From Pseudomonadota bacterium (GTDB lineage: Bacteria; Pseudomonadota; Alphaproteobacteria; Rhizobiales; Xanthobacteraceae), in assembly GCA_023404705.1 (NCBI GenBank), contig JAEYAU010000194.1, positions 1-37,755 on the forward strand: a DNA stretch of 37,755 nucleotides, given 5' to 3'. Within the stretch, counting starts at the first letter, position 1. Each line of letters starts with the position of its first letter. Below, one piece after another: positions 31,496 to 37,755 of the stretch. The position numbers were made by a program, and so were the translations under genes. Below the pieces are notes generated by a model, which made no database searches, had not been told where the DNA came from, and saw only the letters and a list, made by a program, of their open reading frames with translations.

Positions 31496-33001
31496 TCAGG
31501 AGAGGGAGTTTGCCTGCTCGCGCAAGCGGAAATGCTGCACCTTGCCGAGCACGTTGCGCGGCAGGTCGTCGACGAACACGAACTCGCGCGGCACCTTGAA
31601 GCGGGCGAGCTCGGCTGCGACATGCTGCTGCAACTCGGTCGGCGCCGGACGCGCGCCATCGCGCAGCACCACATAGGCGACCGGCACCTCCTGCCATTTC
31701 GGATCGGGACGGCCGATCACGGCGGCTTCCTTCACGGCCGGATGCGTATGCAGCACGCGTTCGACCTCGGCCGGGTAGATGTTCTCGCCGCCCGAGATGA
31801 TCATGTTCTTCTTGCGATCGTGGATCGTGAAGTAGCCGTCGGCGTCGCGCACGCCGATATCGCCCGTGTGGTACCAGCCGTTGCGCAGCGCCTCGCTGGT
31901 GGCCGCCTCGTTGCCCCAGTATTCGAAGAACACGTTGGGTCCCCGCACCACCACTTCGCCGGGTGTGCCGTGCGGCACCTCGCGGCCCTGGTCGTCGACG
32001 ATGCGCGCCTCGCAATGCAGGCCGGGCAGGCCGGTGCCGCGCGCTTCGCCGCCGATCCGGCTGTAGACCGCGATCGGGCAGGTCTCGGTCGCGCCATAGA
32101 CCTGGAGCACCGGCACGCCGCGCGCCGTCACGGCGTCGATCAGGGCCTGCGGCACGATGGTCGAGCCGGTGGTGACGGCGCGCAGGCAGCTGATGTCGGT
32201 GCGGCTCCACGCCGGATGATCGAGCAGCGCCTGGATGGTCGCGGGCACCAGGACGATGAGGTTCGGACGGTCCGCCGCGATCGCGGACAGCGTCGCGTCG
32301 GGTGCGAAGCGCGCATGGATCGTGACGGTGGCGCCGAGCTGCAGCGCTGGCGTGGTCTGGATGTTGAGTCCGCCCACGTGAAACACCGGCAGCACGGCGA
32401 GCACGTGATCGTCGGAGGTGAGCGCATGCACGTGCTGGCTCATCGCCGCATTCCACACCAGCGCCTCCTGGCGCAGCAGCGCGCCCTTCGGCCGGCCGGT
32501 GGTGCCCGAAGTGTAGACGAGCAGCAGCGGACAGGAGAAATCGATATGCGGGTTGCGGCCGTCGCCGGTGCCGGTGGCGAGCAGGTCGTCGAAGCTGCCG
32601 CTGTCGGACACGAAGTCGAGGCCGACCACGTGCACGTCGGGCAGCGCCTGGGTGAGCGGCGGGATCACCTCCGCGAAACTTTGCTCGACGACGAGCACCT
32701 TCACGGAGGCATCCGAGAGAATGAACACCTGCTCGGGCACTGCGAGCCGCCAGTTGAGCGGCACCAGCATGGCGCCGAGCCGCGCGCAGGCATAGAGCAG
32801 CACCAGATAGTCCGGATGATTGGCCGCGAGGATCGCGACGCGGTCGCCGCGCCCGACACCGAGCCGCGACTTGAGCGCGCGCGCACACGCCGCGATGCGG
32901 TCCGCGAAGGCCGCATAGGTGAGGGCGCGGTCCTGAAAGCGGATCGCGACCTTGCGCGGTGTGAAGGCGGCGTTGCGGGCGATGAGGTCGGAGAGGTCCA
33001 T
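31496..33001 (-). CDS. AMP-forming acyl-CoA synthetase (class I adenylate-forming)
   Basis: A 501-residue ligase that would activate a carboxylic acid to its CoA thioester. The phosphate-binding loop is YTSGTTGRPKG (163-173). VYGATETCPIAVYSRIGGEARGTGLPG, WYHTGDIGVRDADGYFTIHDRKKNMIISGGENIYPAEVE and the C-terminal RNVLGKVQHFRLRE with its lysine follow in order. The chain length and loop suit the medium-chain or aromatic-acid branch. GAGGTGA precedes the ATG. It is followed closely by the octopine-dehydrogenase-family gene. With the linked acyl-CoA and hydroxyacyl-CoA dehydrogenases it implies beta-oxidation-like processing of the substrate. Substrate unknown. Confidence 0.93.
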   Translation of the reverse strand: MDLSDLIARNAAFTPRKVAIRFQDRALTYAAFADRIAACARALKSRLGVGRGDRVAILAANHPDYLVLLYACARLGAMLVPLNWRLAVPEQVFILSDASVKVLVVEQSFAEVIPPLTQALPDVHVVGLDFVSDSGSFDDLLATGTGDGRNPHIDFSCPLLLVYTSGTTGRPKGALLRQEALVWNAAMSQHVHALTSDDHVLAVLPVFHVGGLNIQTTPALQLGATVTIHARFAPDATLSAIAADRPNLIVLVPATIQALLDHPAWSRTDISCLRAVTTGSTIVPQALIDAVTARGVPVLQVYGATETCPIAVYSRIGGEARGTGLPGLHCEARIVDDQGREVPHGTPGEVVVRGPNVFFEYWGNEAATSEALRNGWYHTGDIGVRDADGYFTIHDRKKNMIISGGENIYPAEVERVLHTHPAVKEAAVIGRPDPKWQEVPVAYVVLRDGARPAPTELQQHVAAELARFKVPREFVFVDDLPRNVLGKVQHFRLREQANSLS

Positions 33002-33022
33002 CGCTCACCTCGATCCCATCAT

Positions 33023-33217
33023 CCTGAGGTGCGAGGGCTCGTCGCGGAGCGACGAGCGCGAGCCTCGAAGGATGAACGGCCGACGCATGTCAGCGACCAC
33101 GTGGAGACGCCCGGGCCGTCGCCCTTCGAGGCTCGCGCGCAAGTCGGCTGTTGCCGACTTGCGCATCCTGAATGCCCAGATCGGGCAAGCCCGATCTGGG
33201 TGCGCGAGCACCTCAGG
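33023..33217. repeat. Long palindromic intergenic repeat, family E
   Basis: Outer arms CCTGAGGTGC (33023-33032) and GCACCTCAGG (33208-33217) are perfect complements. Inside are nested hairpins, including GAGCCTCGAAGG / CCTTCGAGGCTC, CAAGTCGGC / GCCGACTTG and CAGATCGGG / CCCGATCTG. It fills most of the 253-bp gap between the acyl-CoA dehydrogenase and ligase genes. No gene is visible here. Confidence 0.8.
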
Positions 33218-33254
33218 GTGACGGTCGTGAGAATGAGCGCGCGGCAACGTCACC

Positions 33255-34514
33255 TCACTCATCCTTCTCGCCCGCTTCGTACAACGCTTCGCGCCCGATA
33301 CGGTCGACGCAGATTTCGGCGGTCCATGGCAGCATCAGCGAGCCGCAGCGGCTGTCGCGGTAGATGCGCTCGAGCGGCAGGCTCTTCAGCATGGCCTGGC
33401 CGCCGCAGGTGCGGATCGCCTTCGTGGCGATCGCGTTGGCGTTCTCCATCACGGTGTGCTGGGCCGCGTAGGCGCGCAGCACCTGATCCTTCGAAGGATT
33501 GGCGCGCGCCTCCGTGATGGTCTGAAACCAGAGCGCCTTGGTCTGCTCCAGCATGATGCGCATCTCGGCCACCGCGATCTGCTTGGTCGGATACATGCGC
33601 CGCTTCACGGGCGGCATGCCGGCGAGCTCGCCGCGCAGATATGCGACCGTAAAGTCGTAGGCGGCCTGCGCGAGGCCCATGTAGGTGGGCGAGAGGGTGA
33701 GAAACATATGCGGCCAGCGTGTGGCCGCCTGGAAATAGACACCGTGCGGCATCAGCATCTCGGACTCGGGGACGAACACGTCCTTGAGCAGCAGCGTGCG
33801 CGAGACGGTGCCGCGCATGCCCAACGGGTCCCAGTCGCCGACCACCTCGACGCCTTTCGACGGCGCCGGCACCGCGAGGTAGAGCGTGTTGCGCCGGCTC
33901 GCGGCTTCGCCTTCGGCGCGCTCGGTGCAGAGGATGCCGTAGTAGTCGGCCGAGCCCGAGAGCGAGGCGAAGATCTTCTTGCCGTTGACGATGAAGCCGC
34001 CGTCGACGACGCGCGCCTCGGTGCCGAATGCGACGGTGCCGGCCGCCGCGGCGCCGCCTTCCGAGAAGGGCTGCGCATAGATTGCGCCGTTCTTCACGAT
34101 GCGCTCGTAATGCATGCGGCGCCGCTGCTCGTGGCCGGCGCGGTCGGCATCGCTCATCGGCAAATCGTCGGCGAGGGGGCCCGACCAGAGCGTGGAGCAC
34201 ACATGCATGTTCCAGGAGAGCGCCGTCGCGCCGCAGTAGCGGCCGAGCTCGGCGGCGGCGAGGCAGTAGGTCTGGAAGTCGGCGCCCGAACCACCATAGG
34301 CCTGCGGCACGCAGATCGCGAGCAGGCCTTCGTCCTTCATGTCGCGGAAATTCTCGATCGGGAAGGTCGCCTCGCGATCGTGCTTGGCGGCGCGCGGCGC
34401 GAGCACGCGCTTGCCGAAGCGGCGCGCCTTGGTGATCAGCGCGGCCTGCGTATCGCTCAGCCGGAAGGCGTCCGGCGCGAACATGGGCGCGTCGTCGTCG
34501 AGCGTGGCGTGCAT
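33255..34514 (-). CDS. Acyl-CoA dehydrogenase family protein
   Basis: A 419-residue FAD enzyme from the ATG at 34514 (MHATLDDDAPMF), preceded by AGGAG. An upstream ATG at 34556 lies in a repeat. The N-terminal helical domain (ICVPQAYGGSGADFQTYCLAAAELGRYCGATALSWNMHVCSTLW), the middle beta-domain (AQPFSEGGAAAAGTVAFGTEARVVDGGFIVNGKKIFASLSGSADYYGIL) and the C-terminal helices with RTCGGQAMLKSLPLERIYRDSRCGSLMLPWT are all present. It introduces a double bond in an acyl-CoA, or could be of the related monooxygenase type (DszC-like). The neighbouring CoA ligase and hydroxyacyl-CoA dehydrogenase favour the former. Confidence 0.92.
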   Translation of the reverse strand: MHATLDDDAPMFAPDAFRLSDTQAALITKARRFGKRVLAPRAAKHDREATFPIENFRDMKDEGLLAICVPQAYGGSGADFQTYCLAAAELGRYCGATALSWNMHVCSTLWSGPLADDLPMSDADRAGHEQRRRMHYERIVKNGAIYAQPFSEGGAAAAGTVAFGTEARVVDGGFIVNGKKIFASLSGSADYYGILCTERAEGEAASRRNTLYLAVPAPSKGVEVVGDWDPLGMRGTVSRTLLLKDVFVPESEMLMPHGVYFQAATRWPHMFLTLSPTYMGLAQAAYDFTVAYLRGELAGMPPVKRRMYPTKQIAVAEMRIMLEQTKALWFQTITEARANPSKDQVLRAYAAQHTVMENANAIATKAIRTCGGQAMLKSLPLERIYRDSRCGSLMLPWTAEICVDRIGREALYEAGEKDE

Positions 34515-34533
34515 CGCGGCTCCTGTCAGTTGA

Positions 34534-34576
34534 GCATTTTCCGCCGAAGTGGGCATCGGTTCGGTGCAGAAAATGC
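34534..34576. repeat. Intercistronic palindrome, GCATTTTC / GAAAATGC arms
   Basis: Perfect 8-bp outer arms (34534-34541 and 34569-34576) and an inner CCGAA / TTCGG pair form a hairpin with one internal loop. It lies between the hydrolase stop (34584) and the acyl-CoA dehydrogenase start. Similar palindromes are common intergenic repeats in rhizobial genomes. It may moderate read-through between the two genes. Confidence 0.65.
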
Positions 34577-34583
34577 GACCAAG

Positions 34584-35357
34584 TTAGGCTCTTGCCGGCG
34601 AGAGAGCGTCGTGCAGGAAGTCGAGCACGGCCGCGTTGAACGCCGCCGCATTCTCGAGATTGGGAAGATGCCCGAGCCCGGGCAGACAGACATAACGCGC
34701 GCCGGGGATCTTGCCGGCCATGCGCTCCATCATGGGCGCCGGCGCATTGCGGTCGTGCTCGGCCGCAAGGCAGAGCACTGGCACGCGGATGTTCGCGAGG
34801 TTCGCGCGCTCGTCGAAGGCGACGAGGCAGCGCACGGCCGCCCGATAGGTGGAGGCGGGCGTTGCCGCCATGATCTCGATCGCGCGGGCGCGGCCGGCGG
34901 GATCGGGGTTCGGCCCCATCATGTTGTCGACGATCTGATCGGCGAGTTGCGGCATGGTCTTGCCGGCGTCGAGCGGGCCGAGCCGGTCGGCCACGAATTT
35001 CGTCTGGAAGTCCCCCTTCGGATTACCGAAGGCCGGGCTGGTGCCGCTCAGCACCGCGGCGCGATAGCCCTCGGGCCGCCGGCGCAGCGCGGTCTGCACG
35101 ATCATGCCACCCATGGAATGGCCGACCAGGATCGGGCGCGTGAGGCCCATGCGGTCAACCGTCTGTTCGAGATCGGCCGCGAGCGCATCGAAGTCCATGC
35201 GCTCGACCGCAGGTCGCGCGCCATAGCCCGGCAGGTCGAGCGCCACCGGATGGAAGCCGGCGGCTTTGAAGGGCTGGATCTGAGGCGCCCATATGCGCGC
35301 GGCGCCGCCGATGCCGTGCAGGAACACGACGGGCCTTTCGAGGGAGCCGGGGGTCAT
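34584..35357 (-). CDS. Alpha/beta hydrolase (3-oxoadipate enol-lactonase-like)
   Basis: A 257-residue hydrolase from the ATG at 35357. A GTG at 35363 is the alternative. It has HGIGG oxyanion loop (14-18), VGHSMGG with nucleophile S81, aspartate in AAEHDRNAP and histidine in GLGHLPN near the C-terminus. The sequence resembles enol-lactonases and ring-fission-product hydrolases. It is the first gene of the minus-strand run to 29409 and has the AT-rich regulatory box 50 bp upstream, linking it to the MarR system. The true substrate is unknown. Confidence 0.9.
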   Translation of the reverse strand: MTPGSLERPVVFLHGIGGAARIWAPQIQPFKAAGFHPVALDLPGYGARPAVERMDFDALAADLEQTVDRMGLTRPILVGHSMGGMIVQTALRRRPEGYRAAVLSGTSPAFGNPKGDFQTKFVADRLGPLDAGKTMPQLADQIVDNMMGPNPDPAGRARAIEIMAATPASTYRAAVRCLVAFDERANLANIRVPVLCLAAEHDRNAPAPMMERMAGKIPGARYVCLPGLGHLPNLENAAAFNAAVLDFLHDALSPARA

Positions 35358-35407
35358 GCGCACCTCGCTTGCGGCTTATGCCGCACCCGATGCTAGCAAA
35401 GCCAATT

Positions 35408-35424
35408 TATATGAAAAGGAATAT
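35408..35424 (-). promoter_or_regulatory. AT-rich regulatory box upstream of the minus-strand catabolic genes
   Basis: On the minus strand this reads ATATTCCTTTTCATATA, one mismatch from the box at 28280-28296. It is in an AT-rich island in the divergent gap between two hydrolase genes, 50 bp upstream of the minus-strand start codon. Confidence 0.65.
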
Positions 35425-35469
35425 TTCTGACTTGGGGCGGAGCGGCGTGTCAGGCCAATGGCGACGTGG

Positions 35470-35500
35470 CCGGCGCAATACGCTTCGCTCTTGCGCAATG
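35470..35500. repeat. Partial family C repeat
   Basis: GGCGCAATACGCTTCGCTCTTGCGCAATGC resembles the right half of the family C elements at 16050-16129 and 24144-24222, with small changes. It lies in the 205-bp divergent gap 35358-35562. Confidence 0.6.
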
Positions 35501-35562
35501 CGGGCCTGAGAATTTGGCCTCCGCCCCGACTCATGCCACTCATCCGGCTTTGAGGGGGCTCC

Positions 35563-36345
35563 ATGACGGTCACGCAATTCACGTCCGGGCGCGGGCTGCA
35601 CGTCACGGCGGGCGGCGCTGGCGAGCGGCTCGTGGTGCTGCTGCATGGGCTCGGCGCCAACGGTGTCGTCTGGAATCCGCTGATCCCGTTCGTCTCACGC
35701 CAGCATCGCTTCATCGCGCCGGACTTTCGCGGTCATGGGCGCTCGCTCTTCGAGGGGCCGCTGGGCGTCGCCCAGCACGCGGCCGACATCGCGGAGCTGA
35801 TCGCGGACGAGCCGTACGGCAGCGTGGTGCTGATCGGCCATTCCTTCGGCGCCACCATCGGTGCGTTGCTGGCGAGCGGCTGGTTCGGCCCGCGCATCGC
35901 GCGCGTGATCGCGGTGGGCGTAAAGATCCATTGGACCGAGGACGAGACCGCTCGTGTGCAGGAGCTCGCCACGAAGCCGGCGCGTATTTTCGCGACCCAT
36001 GGCGAGGCGGCCGAGCGCTATCTGAAAATCTCCGGCCTGTTCGGCCTTGCGCCGCCGCAGTCGGCCGAGGCGCTGGCAGGCGTCGCGCTGGCCGAGAACG
36101 GCTTCCGCGTGGCGGTGGACAATCGCGTCTATGCGGCGGTCGGCCGTCCGCCGATCGAGACGCTGCTGCGCCTCTCGGCAGCGCCGCTGCACCTTGCGGC
36201 AGGCGCCGAGGATCCCATGGTGACGTTGGAGCAGATGCGCGCGCTCGATGCGGACGCGATCAGCATTCCGGGCGCCGGGCACAATGCGCACTGGGAGAAG
36301 CCGGAAGCCGTGTGGGCCTACACGGAACGGTGCTTGGCGGATTAA
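35563..36345 (+). CDS. Alpha/beta hydrolase
   Basis: A 260-residue hydrolase with LLHGLGANGVVW oxyanion region (26-37), IGHSFGA with nucleophile S94, aspartate in AGAEDPMV and histidine in GAGHNAHWEKPE close to the C-terminus. GAGGGGG precedes the ATG. It is read divergently from the hydrolase at 34584-35357 and is a distant relative of it. It could be a second hydrolytic step of the same pathway, such as the deformylase or amidohydrolase step needed after pyridine-ring cleavage, but no motif proves this. Confidence 0.9.
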   Translation: MTVTQFTSGRGLHVTAGGAGERLVVLLHGLGANGVVWNPLIPFVSRQHRFIAPDFRGHGRSLFEGPLGVAQHAADIAELIADEPYGSVVLIGHSFGATIGALLASGWFGPRIARVIAVGVKIHWTEDETARVQELATKPARIFATHGEAAERYLKISGLFGLAPPQSAEALAGVALAENGFRVAVDNRVYAAVGRPPIETLLRLSAAPLHLAAGAEDPMVTLEQMRALDADAISIPGAGHNAHWEKPEAVWAYTERCLAD

Positions 36346-36530
36346 TTCATCGGATTCATAAGTCGCGTGCGAAGACCGCCCGCTAAGTCGGCATTTTTAC
36401 CGTGAACGGCTCGCAGCGGCCGGTTCCGATTGACGCGGCCGACACACGCTGCAATGGGTGAGCCCGCGTGGGACGCGCTCAAGCGCGACACTCGACCAGA
36501 AAAAGAACCGCCCGGAACAGGAGGGGTGAG

Positions 36531-37706
36531 ATGAAGAGAAGGACTTTGCTGACATTGCTGGCGACCGCCGCGCTTGCAGGCGTGCCGGCGCTGGCTCAGG
36601 CGCAGGAGGTCGTGAAGGTCGGCCTGATCCTGCCGATGACGGGCCCGTTCACGTCCACCGGAAAGCAGATCGTCGCGGCTGCGCGTCTCTACATGCAGGA
36701 GCACGGCGCGACCGTCGCGGGCAAGAAGATCGAGCTCATCCTCAAGGACGATACCGGCAACGCCGAGATGACGAAGCGTCTCGCGCAGGAGCTCGTGGTG
36801 AGCGAGAAGGTGAGCGTGCTCGCGGGCTTCGGCCTCACGCCCCTCGCGCTCTCGGTCGCGCCGATCGCGACCGAAGCGAAGGTGCCCGAGGTCGTCATGG
36901 CGGCCGGCACCTCGATCATCACCGAGCGTTCGCCTTTCATCGTGCGCACGAGCTTCACGGTGCCGCAGTCCTCGGTCGTGATCGCCGACTGGGCCGCGAA
37001 GAACAACATGAAGAAGGTCGTGACGCTGGTCACCGACTACGCGCCAGGCCACGACGCCGAGAAGGCGTTCAAGGACCGCTTCGTGGCGGCCGGCGGACAG
37101 GTCGCGGCCGAGCTGCGCGTGCCGCTGCAGAACCCGGATTTCGCGCCGTTCCTGCAGCGCGCCGCCGATGCCAAGCCGGATGCGCTGTTCGTGTTCGTGC
37201 CCTCCGGCGCCGGCGCGATCCTGATGAAGCAGTTCGTCGAGCGCGGCCTCGACAAGTCGGGCATCAAGATGATCGGCCCGGGCGACATCACGGACGACGA
37301 CATCCTCAACGGGTTCGGCGATTCCGCGCTCGGCATCATCACGGCGCATCTCTACTCGACGGCGCATCCGTCCGCGAAGAACAAGGCCTATGTCGAAGCC
37401 TTCAAGAAGGCGAACCCGGGCCTGCGGCCGAACTTCATGTCGGTCGGCGGCTATGACGGCATGCACCTGATCTATGAGGCGCTGAAGAAGACCGGCGGCA
37501 AGGCCGACGGCGAGTCGCTGATCGCGGCCATGAAGGGGATGAGCTGGGAGAGCCCGCGCGGACCGATCACGATCGATCCGGAGACGCGCGACATCATCCA
37601 GAACATCTACATCCGCAAGGTCGAGAAGAAGGACGGCGAGCTCTACAATGTGGAGTTCGCGACCTTCGAGGCCGTGAAGGATCCGGTCAAGGCCGCCAAG
37701 AAGTAA
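36531..37706 (+). CDS. ABC transporter substrate-binding protein, branched-chain amino acid (LivK-like) type
   Basis: A 391-residue periplasmic protein with signal MKRRTLLTLLATAALAGVPALAQAQ and mature start EVVKVGLILPMTGPFTSTGKQIVAAARLYMQEHG. AGGAGGGG lies about 6 bp before the ATG at 36531. The 185-bp region upstream holds no gene. It is the third LivK-like protein of the window and has no permease beside it within view. Partners may lie beyond the window end or be the liv importer at 20871-24147. Ligand unknown. Confidence 0.92.
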   Translation: MKRRTLLTLLATAALAGVPALAQAQEVVKVGLILPMTGPFTSTGKQIVAAARLYMQEHGATVAGKKIELILKDDTGNAEMTKRLAQELVVSEKVSVLAGFGLTPLALSVAPIATEAKVPEVVMAAGTSIITERSPFIVRTSFTVPQSSVVIADWAAKNNMKKVVTLVTDYAPGHDAEKAFKDRFVAAGGQVAAELRVPLQNPDFAPFLQRAADAKPDALFVFVPSGAGAILMKQFVERGLDKSGIKMIGPGDITDDDILNGFGDSALGIITAHLYSTAHPSAKNKAYVEAFKKANPGLRPNFMSVGGYDGMHLIYEALKKTGGKADGESLIAAMKGMSWESPRGPITIDPETRDIIQNIYIRKVEKKDGELYNVEFATFEAVKDPVKAAKK

Positions 37707-37716
37707 AGCCGAGGAC

Positions 37717-37746
37717 GGGCGGGGGGGGCGCCGGCCCCCCCCCCCG
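37717..37746. other. G-run / C-run hairpin after the last gene
   Basis: Eight consecutive G (37721-37728), a short CGCCGG loop region and eleven consecutive C (37735-37745) can fold into a very stable stem 14 bp after the binding-protein stop. It could be a terminator-like or REP-like element, or a place where the sequence itself is unreliable. Confidence 0.5.
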
Positions 37747-37755
37747 CGGCGCGGT

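Noticed and set aside
31532..33517. Long plus-strand open frame antisense to the acyl-CoA ligase
   Set aside because: The minus-strand ligase has complete family motifs. The plus-strand frame is low-complexity and also runs through a palindromic repeat.
33456..35396. Long plus-strand open frame antisense to the acyl-CoA dehydrogenase and hydrolase
   Set aside because: Same pattern of composition-driven openness over two well-supported minus-strand genes, with no motif of its own.
28359..36345. A standard nicotinate degradation (nic) cluster
   Set aside because: Only the NicX-like gene and a MarR regulator fit. Nicotinate hydroxylase, 6-hydroxynicotinate monooxygenase, maleamate amidase and maleate isomerase are absent, and CoA-thioester enzymes are present instead.

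Overview
The window is GC-rich (about two thirds G+C by eye), densely coded, and packed with ABC importers, CoA-thioester enzymes and short palindromic intergenic repeats. That combination, and the resemblance of most proteins to soil alphaproteobacterial families, suggests a chromosomal segment of a Hyphomicrobiales (Rhizobiales) bacterium of the Bradyrhizobium / Rhodopseudomonas / Xanthobacteraceae kind. No rRNA, tRNA, transposase, phage gene or CRISPR array is visible.

Region 1 (67-11282) is a set of small-molecule uptake and catabolism genes. A NitT/TauT-type ABC importer (ATPase, permease, Tat-exported binding protein) lies on the minus strand. Next comes a tight three-gene unit: a carboxymuconolactone-decarboxylase-like protein, a 3-hydroxyisobutyrate-dehydrogenase-like enzyme and an MBL-fold lactonase. 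A divergent pair follows (small SCP2-like protein, alpha/beta hydrolase). Then come two orphan solute-binding proteins and a second 3-hydroxyisobutyrate-dehydrogenase-like paralogue, read away from a GntR-like LacI-family regulator. A LacI-type operator candidate sits in that divergent promoter. The substrate of this region is not evident.

Region 2 (11439-24147) handles phenylacetate. paaX is followed by paaABCDE (the ring-epoxidising monooxygenase) on the plus strand. paaG-paaI-paaK-tetR is a tight minus-strand operon converging on paaE. A complete branched-chain-amino-acid-type ABC importer (substrate-binding protein, LivH, LivM, LivG, LivF) is transcribed divergently from paaG. Two different operator candidates are visible: a 10-bp inverted repeat bracketing the paaA promoter (PaaX candidate), and a perfect 12-bp palindrome inside overlapping divergent promoters shared by paaG and the importer (TetR candidate). 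paaZ, paaF, paaH and paaJ are absent, so the later steps must be encoded elsewhere.

Region 3 (24373-36345) looks like a less-characterised catabolic system. It has a NitT/TauT-type importer (binding protein, ATPase, two permeases), a MarR regulator, a 2,5-dihydroxypyridine-dioxygenase (NicX)/M29-like metalloenzyme, a 3-hydroxyacyl-CoA dehydrogenase, an octopine-dehydrogenase-family enzyme, an acyl-CoA ligase, an acyl-CoA dehydrogenase and two alpha/beta hydrolases. A near-identical 17-bp AT-rich box lies upstream of the dioxygenase-like gene and upstream of the minus-strand hydrolase gene, with a weaker copy upstream of the importer. All three have the same orientation relative to the downstream gene. 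I infer a single MarR-controlled regulon for an unknown, possibly N-heteroaromatic or aromatic, acid. The window ends with another branched-chain-type binding protein (36531-37706) followed by a G/C homopolymer hairpin.

At least five families of dispersed palindromic repeats lie between genes. One supplies the stop codon of livF and the last twelve codons of the tetR gene.
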